Shown: piece after piece, positions 1 through 5,337 of the stretch
Position numbering within the stretch: the first letter of the stretch is position 1
Layout of the letters: each line of letters begins with the position of its first letter
Source of the DNA: UBA1756 sp045627805
Lineage (GTDB): Bacteria > Bacteroidota > Bacteroidia > Bacteroidales > WCHB1-69
Assembly (NCBI GenBank): GCA_045627805.1
Contig: JAZQOJ010000102.1
Location: forward strand, 1-6,184
Direction: 5' to 3'
Length of the DNA: 6,184 bases
The notes under the pieces: model-generated
What the model saw: the letters and a program-made list of their open reading frames with translations, nothing else
Told to the model about the DNA's origin: nothing
Databases searched by the model: none
Program-made: the position numbers and the translations under genes

Positions 1-461
1 AAGCCGATAGAATTATTGTTGCCTTGCTGATAGCCAGGATAGCACTCTTTATCTGATGCGCTGCCCGTATAACTGGCCCAGCCGGAAGTGCTGGCAAGTG
101 CCTTGGCTATGTTGCTCGTATTTTCGTTACAGCAGTAGTCACTCTGGCTGCTCACATAATCGGTGAGTTGGCGCCATTCCGCATCGCTCGGCACGTGCCA
201 CCCGTCGGGGCAGATGCCCTGCACTCCGCTGGGGTTGGAATTGCTGGAGGATGCGCCGTTCATTACGGTTTCCCAGGAATAGAGCAGGCCGTAGGTGGTG
301 ACAGAATTGCTGCCGGGTGCCCATATACCAGAGGAAATGGTGGTGCCGTTGGGCTTCTTCGTGGTCCGCAGGTTCTCGCGCATCCAGCACTGCTCGCCAA
401 TCTGCACCGTGTTGTAGGTGTTGCCGTCTATGTCGGTGAGGGTGGGAGTGCCAAGGCAGGG
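1..461 (-). other. FISUMP domain 2, cut by the left edge (residues 1618-1770)
   Basis: It begins 'PCLGTPTLTDIDGNTYNTVQ', followed by 'IGEQCWMRENLRTT', 'YGLLYSWETVM' and 'GICPDGWHVPSDAEWRQL', the same order as FISUMP 1. The window ends at 'NNNSIG', just before the segment that would carry the variable face and the closing 'SVRCVRD'-type motif. It is shorter than FISUMP 1 in the middle section and has a Cys1727-Cys1728 pair absent from FISUMP 1. Confidence 0.9.
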
Positions 462-3400
462 CTGCGCGTCCTGCGATGTGCTGTCTGATATAGGATTAAA
501 AACAATCCCCCAACCAAAAACATAACCATTATCGCCCCCCCATGTATCGCACACTTGAATCTGCCATATTCCATTAATCGGGCACCCGATCAAGTTACTG
601 AACGATTCATAAGGAGTGTAATATTGTTGTCCTTGCACGAAACCAATTTGTCCGGGATAACCATAAGCTATATGGGAAGAATCTACGGTTTGAGCAACAT
701 CATTACCTATGTTTGCAGAAATAAAACAATACCCCGAATTCTGAGCATATAGGCTGTTTTCACTCCAGCAATAATTCCAACCTGTCCCATGAGGATTTTC
801 AGCCGGGTCGCACTTGTCGCTTCCGTCAGGCTCGTAGTATAGCCCCATATAGGCAAAGTTGTTGCCACCACTATAATGGTTTTGGTTATGATCAGGCATA
901 AGCAATGCAGAATTACCATTGGGGCAGATGATAGAGATATTAACATCTCCGATAAAGGAATGTTCAATATTGAGACGCACGCTCAAAATATCGGTTGGTT
1001 GTGTAATAGTGGCATTCGGAGAAAATGAGGCACAATTGATGGATGAGCTATAACAAGGTGTAGTACAATACGGTCCATCGGGGATAAAGACGACATCATC
1101 AACATAATAACTGAAACCATCATCAGTAGTTGGAGCATCCTGTGTTGTGGTGAAGCTCACCTCATTGCCGTACCCCGTACCCACGCTGTTTGTGGAGTAT
1201 GCCCTTATATAATAGGTAGTGTTCGGCGTGAGCCCGGTGATGCTGCTGGTGAAACTGCCCGTGCCGCTTCCGTCGGCGGTGTGGCTGCCGGAAATCGTAG
1301 GATTCTGGCTCGTGCTCCAGCACACGCCGCGGGCGGTTACCGTGGCGCCGCCGTTGGAGGTCACATTTCCGCCGCAGGTGGCGGTAGCTTCCATGATATT
1401 GGAAACAGCAGAGGTGGTGACAGTGGGGAGCGTTGCCGCCGTAGTAAAACTCCTTTGCTCGCCGTACGCCGTGCCCGCGCTGTTGGTGGCGTAGGCGAGA
1501 ACATAGTAGGTGGTGCCAGCAGTCAGCCCCGAGATGGAGCTGATTAAGCTGCCCGTGCCGCTGCCATCGGTGGTGTGGCTGCCGCTCACCGTGGGGTTCT
1601 GAGAGGTGCTCCAGCACACGCCGCGGGCCGTCACGTTTGCGCCGCCATCCGATACTACCTCCCCTCCTATGGACGCACTTGTATATGTAATGTCTGTTGC
1701 TTGTGAAGTTGTCACTATCGCCACTGTCTCTCGCCACAGCAAAGTCGAATCAAAAGTGAGCGACCATCCGAAAACATACCCATTGTCACTTCCCCAGGTA
1801 TCACATATTTCAATCTGCCACAAACCATTAAGCGGACATCCGATGAGATTGCTGAATGATTGATAGGGCACATAATATTTTTCACCCATTACAAAGTCTG
1901 TAGTCCCTGGATAACCGTGTGCCAAATGCGAAGAATCAACAGTTTGACTACCATCGTGACCAATATTGTTGCTCTCATAACATTGTCCACAAAGGTGCGC
2001 GTACAGACTGTCCTCACTCCAGTAATAGTTCCAGCCGGTTCCAGGCACATTGTCACTCGCTGAGCAATAACTACCATCTGGCTCACAGGGACGCCCGAAA
2101 TAATATGCGAAACTATTAGAATTATGGTCGGGCATAAGCAAGACCGAACGCCCATCAGGGCAAATAAGGGAGATATTGATATCGCCAATAAAGGAGTGTT
2201 CAATATTCAAGCCCACACTCATAAGGTCGGTATTTCTTGAAAATGCAGAACCCGAGGGGAATGAGCTAACAACGAAGGGCAGATCGATACACTGTGTCGC
2301 GCAGTTGGGTCCGTCAGGAACAAACACTACAGCTACCGAATCAAAAAGAATGGTTGTAAAACTCCTTTGCGCTCCATAGCTCGTGCCGGCGCTGTTGGTG
2401 GCGTAGGCGCGCACATAGTAGGTGGTGCCAGCGGCCAAGCCGGTGATGCTGCTGGTGAAACTGCCCGTGCCGCTGCCATCGGTGGTGTGGCTGTCGCTAA
2501 CAGTGGGATTCTGTGAGGTGCTCCAGCACACGCCGCGCGCCGTCACGTTCGCACAGCCATCTGCGGTTACATTACCGCCACAAATGGCTGTGGTTCCCGT
2601 GATATTGGAAACGACTGCGGTGTTCACTCCAGGAGTATTGGTACAAGAAACGTGAAGTGCGAATCCATCATTTGTAACAATTACATCCGAGACAAATCGA
2701 ATGGTAAGCGGACCAACCGTTGAGCCAATGGGTGTTGAAATGGAATCCGAGCCCGTTAAAGTGGCCAACAATGGTTCGTTCGTGCCCTCACCATCATATA
2801 CATAAATCTTATCATAATTGTTTTCAACATTGTACGTCCCCTGATCAATGACAACTCTTGCAGAACCGCCAGGATAGATTGTTATAAATCCATCACTATT
2901 GTTAGAATAATCCGCAGAAGCTCCTCCACAATCATAAATCCATTCGTCGCACGTGGTAATGCTATACGAACCCGATGTAGGGAGAGTCACTGAACTTCCT
3001 TCTTCCTCGTCGCGCACACAGCGAACCGAACGACCGTAGGCCTTATCGCCGTAGCCGTCGCGGTACACTCCGGCGTTACGGTAGTACAGGGAGCGGTAGT
3101 ACGCGTTGTCGCTACTGTACTCGGTAGCACTCCAAAAGGCGGCGTAGTCGCCGAAACCGTTGTAGATGCTGAAGTAGTCGCCAGCGGGTAGCGCACTAAA
3201 GCCGGTAGAATTGCGGTCGGGAGCGTTCAAATTGCCTGCGGCATTGGCGGTGGTTGATGAATTCCAGCCAGTGTTGCCACACAGTTTGGCGGCAATATTG
3301 CCACGCGAGCCGGTGTTGCCGGCATCGTCCTGACTCATACCCGCCGCCATCTCCATCCGCCTCCACTCAGCATCGCTCGGTACGTGCCAGCCCGTCGGGC

Positions 3401-5312
3401 AGATGCCTTGTACGCCGCTCGGGTTGCAGCTGATTGTAGTTGTATCGCGCATCACAGCTTTCCAGTTATACAGCAAACCGTAAGTTGCTTTATAGTATGA
3501 ACTCTCGTTGGGGAAGTACCAATAAGCGATTGTAGTTGACATCTCATTACCGTGCGAGATAGGAGTGCCGTCTGCATACATTGTAGTCTTTAAATTCTCT
3601 CTCATCCAACACTGTGCACCAATCTGCACTGTGTTGTAGGTGTTGCCGTCCACATCGGTGAGGGTGGGTGTGCCAGAGCAGGGCAATCCGTCAATAGGAT
3701 AGCCAATGCCCGCTGTGGTAAATTGCCTCGTTTCACCGTGGTGCGTGCCAGAAGCATTCGTCGCGTATGCCCGCACGTAGTAGGTGGTGCCGGCAGTCAG
3801 TTCAGAAAAAGTGAAAGAAAATTCGTTTTCCGTACAAGGCGAATCACAATCCACGTACAAACTGGCAGAGTCAACGATATAGGTTTGCACATCAAAGGAA
3901 AAGTCAAATGCAGTGCTTATTTGGAAACCACGTTCATCAATTTCCTCGTTCCAGCCATTAAACAGAATGTTTCCGTAAGCGATAGCAGACGATGAATCCT
4001 CTGATAATATTGAGGTGCTATCTGTCGTAACAAGTGGCGCATAATAAAGCAACTCGCCCGCATCAGTAAGCCGTGGAAATTGTGTGATAATGCCAGTCTC
4101 GCCAAGAAATTCAAGGCCATTATTCACTAACCCTATTTCTCCTGAAGGCGAAATGGCAGAATTCGGAAAGTAGTGTTCAGCGACATAGGTAACGCAAATA
4201 ATATTATTAGACATATCTGGATCAACAGCGAGATCGGCAGGAGTAGCGCTCACACAAACTTGCAAAGGATAAGAGAGGTTGTATTCCTGAAATTGATCAA
4301 TACCAATAACTGCAATGGGACTCATCCTAAACCCATAGTCCACTCTACAAGGATTTTCAGCGTTTACGCCCATAGATTTCTGTTCCCAATAATATACGTT
4401 TTCGCCATTATTGTCAACCACATATATGTCAACCAAAACATCGGAAGTGGCAATGTCATACCCCCTATTGTATAATGAAAAACAAACATAAATTGAATCA
4501 AGGGATTCGTCAACTACAACATAATCGTCAGCAGTTAAATCAGCAGGGTAAGCCTCATTATCAACGGGATCTTGAAGACTAATTGCCCAGTCGTTGATAA
4601 CTTCATCTACACCACCAACATTTACCCAAACAGATAAAGTGAAGGGTGAACTCTTACACTGGGAATGTGTATCGTCTGAATAATATAAAGGAACATGGAG
4701 GTTCCAACCTGGATGACTTTCACTGGTGCTGTAGTAGTAATCCAAGAAGTTTCCCCAAGGAGTGTTGACATCGCAGTGTTCGTCAGCAAGGCCACCACAG
4801 GTGTAACCGCAGCAGTGAATACCCACCCAGATTTCACCTTCTTCACCAGTAACAGTGTATGGGGTAGTCAGAACAACCTCTTGAATTCCATCATACACAT
4901 CAGCAGTATAGTGCTGCGAGTATACTTGAATGCCAAAGTTGCTGGAATCATTGGTATAGTATACAGCATTGCTGAGGTTGTCAACATTGCTTTCTTGAAC
5001 GACCCAGTTAGCATTACCGCCAGTCCAAACAACAACGTCGAATTCGGGACTGAAGTTATTTTCAAAGGGGTACCAGTAAAATTTAACTTTGTCCAACGTA
5101 TAGCCGGGCTGAAGGTTGGAAAACTGGTTCAAACGGATGAAATAGGTTTCATCTTCTTCCCATACGGTGTAGCTGTCAACTGTAAGTTCGCCTCGCCAGC
5201 CATTTCTCCCCCCTATTTCCCCTGATGCCGAAACTATACTGTCACTTTGGGCGTGCAACTCAAGGCCTGATGCCAGTATGCATACCAAAAATACAATTAA
5301 AATTCGTTTCAT
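1..5312 (-). CDS. Giant secreted multidomain surface protein (FISUMP / CUB / FN3-like / P-domain-like), 3' end outside window
   Basis: One frame is open from an ATG at 5312 through 1770 codons without a stop and leaves the left edge, so the C-terminus is missing. The start is supported by an AAAAGGA Shine-Dalgarno five bases upstream and an immediate signal peptide (MKR, hydrophobic core, cut near LHA|Q). Domains by residue: beta-rich N-terminal region 26-215, CARDB-like 242-377, FN3-like 428-533, FISUMP 544-768, CUB-like 788-890, FN3-like 898-987, P-domain-like 989-1189, FN3-like 1197-1291 and 1297-1389, P-domain-like 1402-1607, second FISUMP from 1618. All recognised modules are extracellular beta-type binding or structural domains; no enzyme active site is seen. 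The likely role is adhesion or ligand binding at the cell surface, which is inference. A type IX sorting domain would sit in the missing C-terminus. It lies 25 bases downstream of another secreted-type gene. GC-rich modules alternate with AT-richer ones, suggesting assembly by domain shuffling. Confidence 0.95.
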   Translation of the reverse strand, partial: MKRILIVFLVCILASGLELHAQSDSIVSASGEIGGRNGWRGELTVDSYTVWEEDETYFIRLNQFSNLQPGYTLDKVKFYWYPFENNFSPEFDVVVWTGGNANWVVQESNVDNLSNAVYYTNDSSNFGIQVYSQHYTADVYDGIQEVVLTTPYTVTGEEGEIWVGIHCCGYTCGGLADEHCDVNTPWGNFLDYYYSTSESHPGWNLHVPLYYSDDTHSQCKSSPFTLSVWVNVGGVDEVINDWAISLQDPVDNEAYPADLTADDYVVVDESLDSIYVCFSLYNRGYDIATSDVLVDIYVVDNNGENVYYWEQKSMGVNAENPCRVDYGFRMSPIAVIGIDQFQEYNLSYPLQVCVSATPADLAVDPDMSNNIICVTYVAEHYFPNSAISPSGEIGLVNNGLEFLGETGIITQFPRLTDAGELLYYAPLVTTDSTSILSEDSSSAIAYGNILFNGWNEEIDERGFQISTAFDFSFDVQTYIVDSASLYVDCDSPCTENEFSFTFSELTAGTTYYVRAYATNASGTHHGETRQFTTAGIGYPIDGLPCSGTPTLTDVDGNTYNTVQIGAQCWMRENLKTTMYADGTPISHGNEMSTTIAYWYFPNESSYYKATYGLLYNWKAVMRDTTTISCNPSGVQGICPTGWHVPSDAEWRRMEMAAGMSQDDAGNTGSRGNIAAKLCGNTGWNSSTTANAAGNLNAPDRNSTGFSALPAGDYFSIYNGFGDYAAFWSATEYSSDNAYYRSLYYRNAGVYRDGYGDKAYGRSVRCVRDEEEGSSVTLPTSGSYSITTCDEWIYDCGGASADYSNNSDGFITIYPGGSARVVIDQGTYNVENNYDKIYVYDGEGTNEPLLATLTGSDSISTPIGSTVGPLTIRFVSDVIVTNDGFALHVSCTNTPGVNTAVVSNITGTTAICGGNVTADGCANVTARGVCWSTSQNPTVSDSHTTDGSGTGSFTSSITGLAAGTTYYVRAYATNSAGTSYGAQRSFTTILFDSVAVVFVPDGPNCATQCIDLPFVVSSFPSGSAFSRNTDLMSVGLNIEHSFIGDINISLICPDGRSVLLMPDHNSNSFAYYFGRPCEPDGSYCSASDNVPGTGWNYYWSEDSLYAHLCGQCYESNNIGHDGSQTVDSSHLAHGYPGTTDFVMGEKYYVPYQSFSNLIGCPLNGLWQIEICDTWGSDNGYVFGWSLTFDSTLLWRETVAIVTTSQATDITYTSASIGGEVVSDGGANVTARGVCWSTSQNPTVSGSHTTDGSGTGSLISSISGLTAGTTYYVLAYATNSAGTAYGEQRSFTTAATLPTVTTSAVSNIMEATATCGGNVTSNGGATVTARGVCWSTSQNPTISGSHTADGSGTGSFTSSITGLTPNTTYYIRAYSTNSVGTGYGNEVSFTTTQDAPTTDDGFSYYVDDVVFIPDGPYCTTPCYSSSINCASFSPNATITQPTDILSVRLNIEHSFIGDVNISIICPNGNSALLMPDHNQNHYSGGNNFAYMGLYYEPDGSDKCDPAENPHGTGWNYCWSENSLYAQNSGYCFISANIGNDVAQTVDSSHIAYGYPGQIGFVQGQQYYTPYESFSNLIGCPINGIWQIQVCDTWGGDNGYVFGWGIVFNPISDSTSQDAQPCLGTPTLTDIDGNTYNTVQIGEQCWMRENLRTTKKPNGTTISSGIWAPGSNSVTTYGLLYSWETVMNGASSSNSNPSGVQGICPDGWHVPSDAEWRQLTDYVSSQSDYCCNENTSNIAKALASTSGWASYTGSASDKECYPGYQQGNNNSIG
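492..1109 (-). repeat. P-domain-like module 2 (residues 1402-1607)
   Basis: It is a clear paralogue of module 1: 'LNIEHSFIGDVNISIICPNG' (1447-1466), 'LLMPDHN', 'GTGWNYCWSENSLYAQ', 'QTVDSSH', 'YESFSNLIGCPINGIWQIQV' and 'CDTWGGDNGYVFGW'. Cysteines at 1416, 1420, 1463, 1577 and 1588 correspond to 1004, 1008, 1051, 1159 and 1170 of module 1. It carries a small extra loop (YSGGNN) after 'PDHNQNH'. It is followed by a short Ser/Asp/Gln linker to FISUMP 2. Confidence 0.8.
1146..1424 (-). repeat. FN3-like module, copy 4 (residues 1297-1389)
   Basis: It directly follows copy 3 with a 5-residue linker (AATLP). The core is 'VTARGVCWSTSQNPTISGSH', followed by 'GSFTSSITGLTPNTTYYIRA' and 'VSFTT'. It shares an exact 35-base tract with copy 2 (1234-1268 and 2440-2474), although copy 3 lies between them and differs there. 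This points to recombination or uneven duplication. Confidence 0.88.
1440..1724 (-). repeat. FN3-like module, copy 3 (residues 1197-1291)
   Basis: It shares the 'VTARGVCWSTSQNPTVSGSH' core and 'LTAGTTYYVLAYATNSAGTA' with copies 2 and 4. It is closest to copy 2 at DNA level (33 identical bases at 1549-1581 versus 2461-2493, and 23 at 1603-1625 versus 2515-2537). The first ~25 residues are AT-richer and diverged, as if the copy was joined within the module. Confidence 0.88.
1746..2348 (-). repeat. P-domain-like module 1 (residues 989-1189)
   Basis: The core 'LNIEHSFIGDINISLICPDG' (1035-1054) and the ending 'WQIEICDTWGSDNGYVFGW' (1165-1183) match the proprotein-convertase P domain pattern (HxxxGDL...L.sP.G; W.L.v.D....D.G....W). 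Between these lies a long insertion (about 1061-1160) with 'PDHN', 'GTGWNYYWSEDSLYA' and 'LIGCPLNG'. At ~200 residues it is about twice a usual P domain. There are nine cysteines, so disulfides are likely. No protease is attached. Confidence 0.8.
2352..2621 (-). repeat. FN3-like module, copy 2 (residues 898-987)
   Basis: It has the 'VTARGVCWSTSQNPT' core, then 'TTDGSGTGSFTSSITGL', then 'TYYVRAYATNSAG' and 'RSFTT'. It is a beta-sandwich spacer common in Bacteroidetes secreted proteins. DNA tracts of 33 and 23 bases are identical to copy 3, and one of 35 bases is identical to copy 4. Confidence 0.88.
2643..2951 (-). other. CUB-like domain (residues 788-890)
   Basis: The stretch starts at Cys788 and has 'YDCGGASADYSNNSDGFITI', then 'NYDKIYVYDGEGT' (832-844), then 'LTIRFVSDVIVTNDGFALHV' and SC (869-890). 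The 'D-x-I-x-V-Y-D-G' and 'I-x-F-x-S-D ... GF-x-L' signatures are those of CUB domains. Cys788/Cys795 and the closing Cys890 are the visible cysteines. CUB domains mediate protein or glycan contacts, often calcium dependent. In Bacteroidetes they occur in large secreted proteins. Confidence 0.8.
3009..3683 (-). other. FISUMP domain 1 (residues 544-768)
   Basis: It shows all the hallmarks of the Fibrobacter succinogenes major paralogous domain (TIGR02145/PF09603 type): 'TDVDGNTYNTVQIGAQCWM' with RENL (553-574), 'YGLLYNW' (611-617), 'GICPTGWHVPSDAEW' (636-650), 'FSALPAGDY' (705-713), 'FWSATEYS' (726-733), and 'GRSVRCVRD' (760-768). The fold is thought to be related to the C-type lectin / formylglycine-generating-enzyme group, with ligand binding rather than catalysis expected. 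It is complete at about 225 residues. Tyr-rich variable positions lie between 711 and 761. A short acidic linker (EEE) follows. Confidence 0.92.
3714..4031 (-). repeat. FN3-like module, copy 1 (residues 428-533), divergent
   Basis: It ends in 'LTAGTTYYVRAYATNASGTH' and 'QFTT', matching the end of copies 2-4. Its first two thirds are diverged: the 'RGVCWSTSQNPT' motif is replaced by 'ERGFQISTAFDF'. It also carries a Cys489/Cys493 pair and an insertion. It sits directly before FISUMP 1. Confidence 0.7.
4182..4589 (-). other. CARDB-like adhesion domain (residues ~242-377)
   Basis: The pattern 'DSIYVCFSLYNRGYDIATSD' followed by 'VLVDIYVVDNNGENVYYW', closing with 'VSATPADLAVDPDMSNNIIC', fits the CARDB/NEW3 Ig-like layout: a strand with an N-x-G turn and a final segment with paired Asn before the last strand. 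These domains usually act as spacers or binders in secreted bacterial proteins. The assignment rests on pattern recognition only. Confidence 0.5.
4668..5237 (-). other. N-terminal beta-rich region, unassigned (residues 26-215)
   Basis: About 190 residues rich in aromatic and beta-branched residues, consistent with a beta-sandwich. A cysteine cluster (Cys167, 168, 172, 180) lies in the stretch 'GIHCCGYTCGGLADEHC' and suggests disulfides or a metal site. The stretch 'GEIWVGIH' followed by 'PGWNLHVPL' resembles domains in other Bacteroidetes secreted proteins, but I cannot name the family. Confidence 0.4.
5250..5312 (-). other. Signal peptide (residues 1-21 of the giant protein)
   Basis: Basic start (MKR), hydrophobic core ILIVFLVCILASGL, then ELHA|Q. 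Cleavage is likely after Ala21, leaving Gln22 as the new N-terminus, a common form in Bacteroidetes. Cys11 lies inside the hydrophobic core and FLVC does not fit a lipobox, so signal peptidase I export to the periplasm is favoured over a lipoprotein. Confidence 0.88.
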
Positions 5313-5317
5313 ATCTA

Positions 5318-5324
5318 TCCTTTT
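5318..5324 (-). promoter_or_regulatory. Shine-Dalgarno site of the giant protein gene
   Basis: On the minus strand the 25-base gap reads AAAAGGA followed by five bases and then ATG at 5312. The AGGA core and spacing are near ideal. This is notable because many Bacteroidetes genes have weak or no Shine-Dalgarno sequences. It settles the choice of start codon. No Bacteroidetes-type promoter (TAnnTTTG) or hairpin terminator is visible in the 25-base gap, so transcription probably continues from the upstream gene. Confidence 0.75.
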
Positions 5325-5337
5325 GAAAACACATTAA

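Noticed and set aside
168..488. 106-codon open frame on the plus strand
   Set aside because: It is the antisense shadow of FISUMP 2, caused by its GC-rich codons; the minus frame carries the family motifs.
1162..1737. 191-codon open frame on the minus strand, rich in Arg and His
   Set aside because: It is an out-of-frame reading of the GC-rich FN3-like copies 3 and 4. The in-frame reading has clear domain motifs; this one has none, and its odd composition comes from shifting repeated GGC/ACC codons.
1146..2621. CRISPR array or transposon repeats
   Set aside because: The repeats are ~280-base coding modules in frame within one protein, without regular short spacers, inverted ends or a transposase.
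3030..3182. A confirmed diversity-generating retroelement variable region
   Set aside because: No template repeat, reverse transcriptase or accessory gene is in the window, so it is kept only as a hypothesis under findings and not annotated as a feature.
4695..5225. 176-codon open frame on the plus strand
   Set aside because: It is antisense to the N-terminal region of the giant gene, which has a signal peptide, a Shine-Dalgarno and coherent domains. No recognisable motif or convincing ribosome site supports the plus-strand frame.
5250..5312. Lipoprotein signal at Cys11
   Set aside because: The residues before it (FLV) do not fit a lipobox, and the cysteine is in the middle of the hydrophobic core; an AxQ-type cleavage site after Ala21 fits better.
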